Below are positions 49,434 through 59,500 of a DNA stretch of 64,000 nt, piece after piece. The DNA is from Quillaja saponaria (taxonomy: Eukaryota > Streptophyta > Magnoliopsida > Fabales > Quillajaceae), in contig CM055608.1 in the NCBI GenBank assembly GCA_029379385.1, positions 32,719,048 to 32,783,047 on the forward strand, read 5' to 3'. Below the pieces are notes generated by a model. It was not told the DNA's origin, ran no database searches, and saw only the letters and a list, made by a program, of their open reading frames with translations. A program made the translations under genes and the position numbers. Positions within the stretch are counted from its first letter, which is position 1; the number at the start of each line of letters is the position of its first letter.

Positions 49434-50834
49434 TTAGTTATTATTACATATCTCTGGAACAAAAGAAATTGCATTTGCTCTAACATCAAACAGGAAGCGG
49501 AAATCTGTTTGCTGAAATGCCCCGAATATACAGCTTGGTCCTTCTTTATCAGAAGAAGGTAGGATAACCAAGCAAAACATGTTCCTGTCATCAAAATTTT
49601 GAAACACCCTTCTGTCATCCAGCTCCAAATCTGCTCCTTGAAAATGATAAGTCATTGATGGCTTTGCAAAGTTTTCAGATGGCGGGTTTCGATAGCAAAG
49701 GTTATATGGTAGTCTCTCCCCTGATATGGGATTCATTTGATACTGTTGGAAGTACCTAAAGACCGAATATGCCACTGTCACAAATACATCCTTAATCAGA
49801 AAAGTCTGTCCAGTACCTGAATCAATGGCAAACCCACCACTTCTATCGGGTTTCATTTCGAATAACGATGGATCTATTTGAAGCCGTGCTCCTGCAATAC
49901 TAATACCTACACAAGAAACATAGTATCTAGGTAGGCCTGCAGGTACCATTAGTGTAGTTTGAGCTTGTGCACTAATTTGTGCATCAGGACCAAATCTTAG
50001 ATATGTCCTGACACTCTCATCTGTTATCCAAGACTGTAGGCAGTAAGAGAAGCGTAGTTGGGTAGCAGGCTCTAGCAGCTTTAGAATTGACCTTTTTCCT
50101 GCTCCTAAAGCAAGCAAACCTGCTATGACATTGTTAGGTCCTAAAGGACCCCCAAACATTATGTTCTTACTGTCAAATCCACAACCAAATATCACATTTT
50201 CAAAGCTAACAAAACCTTCATTGTCTGGAAATGTGAAATTATCCGTTGAAAGAAAGCCGCTAGTTAATTGACCTCCTGCGTACATCCAATTGTAAACACA
50301 TAGCTCTCTAGCACAGATTTTGGGAAGACAAAGTGGATGGTCACATGATAAGACGCGGTACTTTCTGGATTCATGGTAATTGTAATTACCACCGGCAAGT
50401 GGAAAGCAATTTATGCATCCTTCACATTGAAACCATGTATCATCAGAACCGGTATCCAACAGCAAGTAAGGTGTGTATGGTCTTGGACCAACGTTTATTT
50501 GAGCTACATAAAGACTAGTCAGCATACGTTGAATCCGTGGTTGCAATGTGTCGGGGATTTCTCCTGATGTCCCCTTTGTTGAGTTGATTGCAGCTGCAGA
50601 AATTTTGGAGCTGAAATGAAGTGCCCGAGCTCTAGAAAGTTGGACAATTCTGTGATGTTTTTCTTCTAAGGTCAGATTTTTGGGAAAGAGCTCAGTATCA
50701 ATGGAGTATCTAGGAATGAGTTTCATTTTGAAGCCAATGGTTTCAATGGCCATGAAGACAATGAGAATATGGATGAGAAGGGAAAGAAAAGATCCATATG
50801 CCATTGACTGATCGGAGAAGGTCCTCTTGGCCAT
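49434..50834 (-). CDS. Nepenthesin-type aspartic protease (A1B), intact, intronless
   Basis: A secreted pepsin-like protease of the plant atypical class. The chosen start, ATG at 50834 (MAKRTF), gives 466 aa; it has G at -3 and +4. An upstream in-frame ATG at 50930 lies before the TATA-like box. The ATG at 50804 (MAYGSF) is the alternative, because the decayed neighbour begins at the equivalent MAFG. A hydrophobic segment (FLSLLIHILIVFMAI) suggests a signal peptide or anchor. Both catalytic motifs are present: DTGSDDTW (Asp127 from this start) and IDSGTGQTF (Asp338). A Cys-rich insert after the first motif (CEGCINCF, SCDHPLC, CARELC) fits the nepenthesin class. A tandem copy upstream is broken. 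The substrate is unknown. Confidence 0.9.
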   Translation of the reverse strand: MAKRTFSDQSMAYGSFLSLLIHILIVFMAIETIGFKMKLIPRYSIDTELFPKNLTLEEKHHRIVQLSRARALHFSSKISAAAINSTKGTSGEIPDTLQPRIQRMLTSLYVAQINVGPRPYTPYLLLDTGSDDTWFQCEGCINCFPLAGGNYNYHESRKYRVLSCDHPLCLPKICARELCVYNWMYAGGQLTSGFLSTDNFTFPDNEGFVSFENVIFGCGFDSKNIMFGGPLGPNNVIAGLLALGAGKRSILKLLEPATQLRFSYCLQSWITDESVRTYLRFGPDAQISAQAQTTLMVPAGLPRYYVSCVGISIAGARLQIDPSLFEMKPDRSGGFAIDSGTGQTFLIKDVFVTVAYSVFRYFQQYQMNPISGERLPYNLCYRNPPSENFAKPSMTYHFQGADLELDDRRVFQNFDDRNMFCLVILPSSDKEGPSCIFGAFQQTDFRFLFDVRANAISFVPEICNNN

Positions 50835-50867
50835 ATCTTTTCTACTCTTCTGATCAAGGTAGCAATG

Positions 50868-50875
50868 ATATATAA
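50868..50875 (-). promoter_or_regulatory. Possible TATA box of the aspartic protease
   Basis: The minus strand reads CTTATATATCA here, 34-41 bp upstream of the ATG at 50834. If it is the working TATA box, the upstream in-frame ATG at 50930 cannot be the start and the leader is very short. Confidence 0.4.
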
Positions 50876-51377
50876 GTACAAAGGGGGTTTTCCTTATATG
50901 GAAGTCTAAACTATCAGCCAAATGCTGCATTAATTAGGACACTTATTACTGTGATATGTATAGAAACTTCTTTGCATTTAATGCAGTCCTTGAGAATGAT
51001 TTTAGTGCTATGCAATTAACAACTTACTATCTTAACCAGATTTCAACGACTGCAGTTATTATTGCACCTTAACAAATTTCATTAGGACACTCGTTATAGG
51101 ATGAGTTCATGTGTTAGTTATGTCATTAATATTTCAATGCAGGACTAACCACCTCTTGTCGTCACAGAAAATTACATACTGAAATCAGTCCTGATTTCTT
51201 TAAATTCTTTTTTATAGCAATCATAAAATGAAAAAGAAAGCAAGGTATAATTTTTGGAATAAATAACTATGCAAATGCTATAACAATATCTAGCAAGGAT
51301 AGAAACAAAGAGCCACATTAGATTGTTAAATGTATTGACAATTTTCTGCAAGAAAGGAAAGCATAGATGCTCTCACA

Positions 51378-52730
51378 TTAAAAGAACCTATGATTCACCT
51401 GTTGGCATGCCCTTGAAAAGCTGGGTCCTGGATCCTCAATGGGCAATACAATCAAGCAGAAGCTATCAGAGAATTGTTGGAAAAGATTTGGAGGTTCTAA
51501 TGAAAGGCTGGCTCCATGAAAATGTAATGTCATTGAAGGCAAAGTATGGTTAGCACTGGCCATGTTCTTAGAGTAGCAGAGATCATACATAGTATTGTTG
51601 ACCCCTCTTATAGGACACCAGTTGTATCGTTGCCAGAAATACTCAACCGATTTGGCTCTCACTCTCTGATATACACTTCGAGCCAAAAATGTTGGTCCTG
51701 CTCCAGAATCAGCATACAACCCATCTCTAAATAAGCTTGGTTCTGACCGTAGTCTTCTGTCAGCACACTAACTTCCAACAAGTTCAGTTGGTATCTTGGT
51801 ATGCCTGGGGCCATCCTCACTGTCTGTATTCTTCTAGCAGCACCTCTAATTCGTGCATCGTCACCAAAACGCAAGTATGTGTGTACAGTTATTGATGCTG
51901 TCCATGACAGTAAGCAGTAAGAGAAGAGACCATTGGTTTCAGCTTCTAATTGCATTAACATTGACCGTGGCCTTTCTGGACTCGCCCCCAATCCAAATAT
52001 TCCTGCAATCATATTGTTACGTCCTTCACTTTTGGCAAAGTTAAAATTTCGATTGTCATAGCCACAGCCAAATGCCACATTAGGGAAGCTTCTGAAGTCT
52101 CCAGTATGGGTTGGAAATGTAAACGTATCAGTTCCAAGTGCACCACTAGTGCTACTATAAATATATGACACATTATAGAGGCAAGTTCCATTTCTGCACA
52201 TTTTCGGAACACAAAGTGGGTGATTGCAAGGTGAGTATAGGAAACTTGATGAAGTTTGGGATTTGAAGCTCCCTCCTCTGAATGGAAAACAGTTTCTGCA
52301 CCCTTTCACATTGAACCCACGTTTCACCACTGCCTGTATCAATCAAAATGTAGGGTAAATATCTCCATGAGCCAATCCCTACCTTGGTCACATACAAATT
52401 TGATAGAAGATGAACTACAGAAGGTCGCAATGCATTGGGACTTTGAATATTTAATTTCTCTTCTGTTGAGTTGTTTACAAGTCCTGTAGTAATGGATTTG
52501 AGATGAAGAAAGCGAGCTTTGCTAAGTTGGACAATCTTTTCATGTCTTTAACTTAAAGTAAGGTTATTGGGAAAGAAGGGTGATCCTATTGAGTCTATTC
52601 GAAGAAAAGGGATTTCAAAACTAGAGAATCCACCGAGCATGGTGACAATGATGAAGAGCAACATAAAAATGAGATATCTGAATGGAACTTTGCATTGGTT
52701 AGCAATATGTGGTATGGTTCCAAAAGCCAT
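51378..52730 (-). pseudogene. Decayed tandem copy of the aspartic protease
   Basis: This is the same strand and family as the intact gene 0.5 kb away. The copy begins MAFGTIPHIA with a hydrophobic leader, then meets an in-frame stop at 52548-52550. The same frame resumes with the first catalytic motif (DTGSGETW). A frameshift near 52300-52340 moves the Cys-rich insert (CRNCFPFRGG) into another frame. A second frameshift near 51700-51760 precedes the second catalytic region, which reads DSGAG where the intact gene has DSGTG. The end (SRACQQVNHRFF) lacks the usual C-terminal sequence. At least three independent lesions make a functional product very unlikely. Confidence 0.9.
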
Positions 52731-53768
52731 TCTCTTTTGATTTGAATGCCACGGTATGTAGGAGTATCGTTGTGGAGGACTTAACGTGAATATTTACAAT
52801 ATACTTATTGTTGGTTTCTTAATCTTGAGATCAGTCTACTGGAATTAAGAGTAAATCTGTGTAATAGATTTCTTTTGAATGAAAGCAGATTATGTGTATT
52901 TTTTGTACTTCCCTTTCAAAATGGTATAAAAATGAAAGCATGAATATTTTTATTTCTTCAAGTAAATTAATCAGGTTCAATAAATTTACATCTATGGTAT
53001 GTCGAATGTGAATTGCTTCTAGTCTAAGGCAGTGAAAGATGTGATTGCTTTTATGTCATATCCACCTCCTGTGAACTTTATAATCAATTTGCAGATTCTG
53101 TAACTAAAAGATTGGAAGATGTTACCCTGGATCATTAATTGGTGTGATCTGCCTTTTTTTATTTTCTAAGCTACACTAACTATAACATTTACAAAAGGTC
53201 TTAATCTAACATCCCTTTTAGCAACATTTTTACCAATCTCCTCCCCTGAAAAGAAGAAAAAAGTTGCTTTATTATGTACTGTGATTGAAAATATAGCTTC
53301 ATACTAAATGACATGGAAAATGTTATGACATGATAACAAGCAAGACTAACTGTGTTAATTTTCATAAACTAAAGACAGTCCAGATGTTATGACATCATAC
53401 ACAAACCCTGTTGAAATGCCCCCAAAAAGCTTCCTTTTAGATCATTAGCGGGGGATCATAACCAGACAGAAACTAGTTAAACAATGTTGAAAAAGACATT
53501 TCTTAGGCAACAAAATTGATAATAGAATATAGAAATAGTACACAACATTAAACAACATCCCATATATCTATTCAATCTTTACAACACCTTATTTTATCAC
53601 TCATGTCAGAGGCATGTCACATACACAGGTTACCAATAACACCATAAGAGTGCACAGGTAGCTACACAAACTATACAAAGGAAAATAAACGAAAGAGAGA
53701 AAATAAATCTGACCACACAAATATGAACTCTTCTTTCTTCAGAAGTTACTTTTCAGACCATTCTGACA
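52731..53768. other. Intergenic spacer
   Basis: About 1 kb holding the presumed upstream region of the decayed protease and the 3' trailer of the Gly/Tyr repeat protein. No ORF or repeat of note. Confidence 0.5.
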
Positions 53769-55241
53769 CTACTGCCTTGATGCTTCCCTGCTGTCAATGG
53801 TGTCTTTGTAAGCATCTTTAATTGGCAGTGAAGAGATTGGTACTGAGTACTTGGTTTGTGGAGGAGTATTAGCAATGGATGGAGATCTTGCAGCTTGCTT
53901 CAACAACTCCATTACCATGCCAGTATCATTTGTTGTTTCACTAAGTTGAGCACCATTACTTTGTGGTGCAGCCCAGTTACCATTGGTGGTCAAGGATGGT
54001 TCCACATAACTATCATTTTTACGTTTGTGGTCATCATAGCTGTTGTCACGGATGCTATTTCCAATAGGGATGTGCCCTTCTTTGTTCTTGTAGTCACCAT
54101 AGCCACCATGGCCGGTAGATCCAATAAGACCAGCTGGAGGAGGATTATTTACTTCTTTGTTGCTATAGTCAACATAGTCACCATAGCCAGTAGTGCCAAT
54201 TGGACGAGAATTATGCTCTTCTTTATTTCCATAGTCACCATAGCCACTATATCCAGGACTTCCACTGAGACCCATTGAACGAGGAGGTTGCCCTTTGTTG
54301 CTATAATCACCATAACCACCACGATTATGCCCTTCTTTGTTTCTATAGTCACCATTACCAACAGCGCTGGTGAGACCGATTGGACGAGGGTTATGCCCTT
54401 CTTTGTTTCTATATTCACCATAGCCACCATATCCAGTGGTGCCACTGGGACCTGTTAAATGAGGGCTTTGCCCTTCTTTCTTGTTGTAGTACCCACCATA
54501 TCCACCGGTATGCCCATCTTTGTTGCTGTAGTCATCATAGCCACCATTTCTGATTGTGCCACTAAGACCCATTGAATGAGGGGTGTGCCCATGTTTATTG
54601 ATATAGTCACCATAGCCACCATTGCCAGTGTCAATGAGACCAGATGGACGAGAGTTATGCCATTCTTTGTTTCTATAATCACCATAGCCACCTTGACCAG
54701 CAGCTCCATTGAGACCTGTTGAATTATAGTCACTATAACCAGGATGGCTAGTAGTGCCAGTTAAACCTGTTGAATGAGGGTATCGATGCCAATCTGTTGT
54801 TGTCAAGGGGCTAAATTTAGCTGGGCGGCTAACTTCAGTTTTGAACTTGATGATGAACTCCTCAATTTTCTGAGCACGATCAACATGAACATGAACTGGA
54901 GTTGTTGGTTGGTTCCATTTCTTGTCATCTCGGTCTGCCTTTGGTGGAGAGTTATGCTTGTATTCATTCCCATAAGTTGAGTAAGTATGATCTACAAGTT
55001 TATTTCCAGTAACAGGGTTATTAGTACTGTGGTTGGACCCAAATGGAAGAACTAACCTTTTACTCCCTTCTTCATCCTGCATAATCGGATAAGCAGTGAC
55101 AATATTTGTTTTGCTTTGATCTTCACTGTGTGGCCCCATGGTGCTGAAGTTGGAGTAGCTTGATTTGGTCCAGTCACCAGTGCCTGGTTTAGTCCTATTA
55201 TAGACGGTGTAGCCCCTGAACATGCAACCATACCCTTCCAT
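53769..55241 (-). CDS. Gly/Tyr-rich tandem-repeat protein, 490 aa, unrecognised
   Basis: One uninterrupted frame starting MEGYGCMFRGYTVYN. I do not recognise the family. Residues 1-160 are hydrophilic, with one predicted amphipathic segment (AQKIEEFIIKFKTEVSRP, about 123-140). Residues about 168-392 hold roughly eleven imperfect repeats of 14-27 residues around GYGDYxNKEGHNxRPxGLxG. The C-terminal 100 residues are Ser/Asn-rich and end DSREASRQ. There is no signal peptide, membrane span or Cys pattern. The composition (Gly, Tyr, Asn, charged) predicts an intrinsically disordered protein. The DNA repeats keep the long frame open, and two other frames are partly open across the array, as expected of a repeat. 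A TATA box lies 78 bp upstream of the start. I judge it a real gene; its role is unknown. Confidence 0.8.
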   Translation of the reverse strand: MEGYGCMFRGYTVYNRTKPGTGDWTKSSYSNFSTMGPHSEDQSKTNIVTAYPIMQDEEGSKRLVLPFGSNHSTNNPVTGNKLVDHTYSTYGNEYKHNSPPKADRDDKKWNQPTTPVHVHVDRAQKIEEFIIKFKTEVSRPAKFSPLTTTDWHRYPHSTGLTGTTSHPGYSDYNSTGLNGAAGQGGYGDYRNKEWHNSRPSGLIDTGNGGYGDYINKHGHTPHSMGLSGTIRNGGYDDYSNKDGHTGGYGGYYNKKEGQSPHLTGPSGTTGYGGYGEYRNKEGHNPRPIGLTSAVGNGDYRNKEGHNRGGYGDYSNKGQPPRSMGLSGSPGYSGYGDYGNKEEHNSRPIGTTGYGDYVDYSNKEVNNPPPAGLIGSTGHGGYGDYKNKEGHIPIGNSIRDNSYDDHKRKNDSYVEPSLTTNGNWAAPQSNGAQLSETTNDTGMVMELLKQAARSPSIANTPPQTKYSVPISSLPIKDAYKDTIDSREASRQ

Positions 55242-55318
55242 GGCTACTAAAACTTGTTTCTCACTCTAGTAGTTAGTTTCCTGACTTCTTTTTATTTGTT
55301 AAGATATTACATCATCTC

Positions 55319-55325
55319 CTTATAT
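55319..55325 (-). promoter_or_regulatory. TATA box of the Gly/Tyr repeat gene
   Basis: The minus strand reads CTATATAAGGA here, about 78 bp before the ATG at 55241, which implies a short leader of about 45-50 nt. Confidence 0.6.
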
Positions 55326-55329
55326 AGAA

Positions 55330-56532
55330 AAGTTTATAACACTTGCATAGAATCACATAACGTTCATATTCAGGCCAAAACAATGTGAAGGAGGAAAAAA
55401 AAGATTCAATCCTAATCATATGCTTCTTTAACAGAAAGGCTTAATAGAATCCTATTCTGTGCATACATGGACAGAGACCTCCATTTCCATGCTGCCAATG
55501 ATAGAACCTACTTTTTTTTTCTTTTTTTTCTGGTAATTCCTGAATATGTTCTATTGGCATCTCAGATGAGACAACAGAGAAAATTTACTACTTGATACTG
55601 ACTCTGAATTTATGCTTATCTAAATCTGACTTCAGCAAACCAAAGAATCAAGAAAATGGAGGTAAAGATGTGGCCTTATTTACTAATTTTGTCCAATATG
55701 GTTTTCCATTAGCATTCTCTACACTGTCAAGTCAACAGTTTATTCATTCAGCCTACAAGTTCTGGTTGTTCTATCTGCTTTCTTTTTCAATTGTGTGGTG
55801 GAATTTACTGACCATAAAAAACTTTGAGGGATCTGATTCGATTTGACGGTAGAGCCTTAGGCCGTATATGGAACCAAGAGCAGGCTTGGTCACACTTCCT
55901 CTCTAGGTTTGGACTATCTACTCTCAAACTCTCCAAAGTATGATATTCTGCTTATTCATGGACAGGGACCTCCATCACCTGCATACCCATTTTAATTCCA
56001 GGGAGTCTGTTGGGAGAAATTGGCAGTTAGGAACTGACAAATGGTTCCTCTCTGGATTCTGGAAAGCAAATAGTTATTCATGTTTGCATATCTCATTCCA
56101 ATGTATTCTCATGGAAGCACTAGGCAGATATGCAAGGTTCCACTCTTTTCTCATAAACTACTTCATATTTACACCACCAGTACCTCAGTACTGAAAATTT
56201 AACATCTTCCATTTATAGGCATAACTTATACTCACTGAGAAATGAAAAAACCTACAAAATTGTTCTGATTCATTATTCCCCAAATAGAAACCAGCAGCCC
56301 TTCTTATTTTTCAACCCAGTTAACATAATAGTAGGATGAACCAAAACAAATTATAGAACTCTTTATACTTGTAACAGTATAACAAGTAGCAGGCTCATCA
56401 ATCATCAGCAAGGTATTGGGAAACAAAGATCACATTTGTATTATTAATTCTGATCATGTATAAAAATTTCTTTTCAAGGAACCATGATTCTAATGTAATA
56501 CCAAAAACAATTTACCACTATAAATGTAGTTT
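55330..56532. other. Intergenic spacer with a short dispersed repeat
   Basis: No gene is recognised. A motif ATGGACAG(A/G)GACCTCCAT occurs at about 55468 and again at about 55958, embedded in loosely similar sequence, suggesting a small old duplication. The distal end is probably the 3' trailer of the phytyl ester synthase gene. Confidence 0.45.
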
Positions 56533-59500
56533 TCAAGGCTCAAATGCTGGAATATCATTTGAAGTACCATGAATTGCTTCATACATTTTCCTATTAATAA
56601 TACTCCTGTAAGGATCATCCTCTCTCTTCTTGATCAAGTAATTTAAATTGCGCTCAACTTCAGATTTAATCTGCAGGTACAGTTGGTTTGCATTATTCTT
56701 GTCTTTTAGGAACTCTTCTCTTCCTTTTGTTTCTATGGGCTTCCCAAATAGGTAGTAAAAGCGGCCGGGTATTTTGGGTAACACTCCCGGAAGAAAGAGT
56801 TCTTGCCTTGCCACCTCCCCACTTGTCTCGTCTCTACAATAATTGTAAAATGAAGTGGCATGTTAATAGAAGAAAGCTAGTCCTGTAATAAGAATTTGGA
56901 AAATTCCTATATCTTGCACAGCTATTACAAGAAAAAGAAGGAAAATGTGCAGTCTATTAATTTGCAATGGAGATAGGAGATAAATTACCTCAATTTAATA
57001 GTATTGCGATTAGCATCTGTGACATAATCATTGACTATAGGGATTTTCATTAGGTCGTTGTAGTCAAGAACCAACTGCAACGGACAAAGTAATTAGAGCA
57101 CAAATCAAAAGGCAAGTACAATTAACACAAGATCAAGCTTTTGAAAGTATACTTGCTATTTCTTTGTGGAGACAATACCCATAAAATAAATTAACAAGCA
57201 ATTGAGCAAACAAAATTTAACATAGTTTGACAAGACTAGCTACATCTACCCATGGGAAGAACTATAACATCATGAACAATGGAAAATAATAAGCACACCC
57301 AAAACAAAGTCATGGACAACCTCTGTTTCCTTGCTCATATAGTTCTAAATTTCTAATAATTAGGCGACATGCTTAACAAGGAAAATGCCCACTTCTATAC
57401 TACACCAAGAGAAAAGCTAATTAGAAACCAACCAAATAACTATAATAAATAGTCACTCAATCTCTTATACCCACTTATCTTTGTAATTTGGTAGTGTTTT
57501 ATGATTTTTGATAAATCAGAATAAATGGGAAAAAATTCAGAGTAAGGTATTATTACTAAAATTAAAGAAATTGCTATTAGAGTAAAAGAAAAACCTACTT
57601 CAGCTACATCATCTTCTCCTACAGCTCCAAAGGGTACAATTGTGGCCTCAAATCGTGCTGCCATTCTCACAAATTCCTGCTGACGAGGCCAAAATAACTT
57701 ATATTCTTCTCCCTGGCAATTATGGAAGCACTGTAAGTTCAGGATCCAAGACTCTGATAATAAATAAGTTACTAAAACACCAAAAGATTAGTGGAAGTGG
57801 CTTCTGTACATCTGTAACTTCTCCCTTAATAGTGGTAGATTACATTTACCAAAGATTACATATAAGGACAGCAGCTATACAAGGAAAAGAAATGAAGATT
57901 AAAGGAAAATGAACTGTCACGATTTCCAACTAAACTTTGCTAAAAATGTTTATTTAGTCGCTAAAAAACTAGCTCAAATCAAAGTGAGGAACTTCATGCA
58001 CCTTGTCATGTAGTGCCTCGCGTGCACCGCCAGGATAAAGGAGAATGTGTGATTTTGTTGAAAGCAACTTATAAAGATATCCTGCTGTGACAGGTACTGC
58101 TCCAAATATCTTCAACCAATCAGTCAAAGAAAACTCAGAAGATGAACTCTCAAGTCTACTACCCATTAACAACTCTGTATGGGCTATACCACGAACAAGA
58201 ATGTTTTTCTTTCTCAAGAATTCCTCAACAAGAGAATAAATCTCAATCCCCATCAACATGTGATAACCAACTAATAAGACAGGACCTTCATCTGGAACAC
58301 CAGCAAGACCTTTCACAATCTTCCCATCTTCCATAGTTGAGAACATTACAGGACCGGTAGCAGAGCGAACTGACCTGTCATTCATATGAATGTAATATAT
58401 ATTACATAAACAGGCGCAACTGAAACAAACTGTTTAGATTTTCTTTTTCTAATGTTCTATATCGTATAAAAGCATTAAAAATAAAATTAAAGGAAACCTA
58501 CAATTTGGTGATTTGAACAAATGTCCAACAAGGAACATATTACAAAGATCCAACAGGATAGAAAAATGTTAGGGAAACATGAAAATAGGGTAAATTTCTC
58601 TCAGGAACCAAATCTATGTTAATCCATTAGACTATTCAAAGCATAAAAAGGCGGACAAACAAGTGGAAGTGATAGAAACATTCTTTTATATGTTGGGGAA
58701 AAAAAATGGTATGGGTCTATCACCAATTCCATTAAGCAAGATCAGCCTAATGCCATTAAAACACCAAGTACAGAAAAAACTCATAACTGACTGCATAATC
58801 AGACTATATAGATACTTCTAGGAATCGGATAATGAAGGACTATTTCACAGAGACAAGCAAAAGTGTCACTGCAGATACAAATTCAAAGAACTTAAGATGT
58901 CCATATAAACTAACTACAAACAACTAGAATAGCAGTAAACTGAAAGAACTTTAAAGTTCCCATGTAAAGCCCCAATCCAAACTCTTTTCTACCTCAAGTA
59001 TATGTAAGAATTGTCATGAACTTGGTGCTGGTGTAGAACTTGGTTTTAGTTAGATTTTGAAATAAGGTTGCTTGTTTTGGATATTTAGGAATGCGATTGA
59101 AGTGCACTTAAAATAATATTGTATTTTAGTACTACAAATGTCAGACCTAGGTTTTTTACACACCTATTCTAAAGTTAACTCATTCTATATAAAACTTGGG
59201 GTTTCAGTTTTGCTCGTTGGCTAACATGTTATTTTGGACTTCTAAAAGAATTATTATCATGATTTGAACTAATTTGTGAGGCATAAATGTTAGGATGTGC
59301 AAATTCAAGATATACCATCCCCCTCCCCATGACAAAAAAATTTAGCCTGATTAAATGATATAGACCATCATTTATTTTAAATTAAATAAATAAATTTGCA
59401 AGCCCATAATGTGCCATTGTAAATAACAGCCAAATTAGGACAATTGTCCACCAATTACCCAACTACTTGATCAAATGCATATGTGATTTCATTCCTACTA

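Noticed and set aside
50835..50930. Longer N-terminus for the aspartic protease from the ATG at 50930
   Set aside because: The extension overlaps a TATA-like box, has no signal-peptide character and is absent from the decayed paralogue, which begins at the equivalent of 50804.
53856..54733. Additional open frames on both strands across the Gly/Tyr repeat region
   Set aside because: They are by-products of the regular DNA repeat. Only the 490-codon frame has a start, stop and promoter in proper order.
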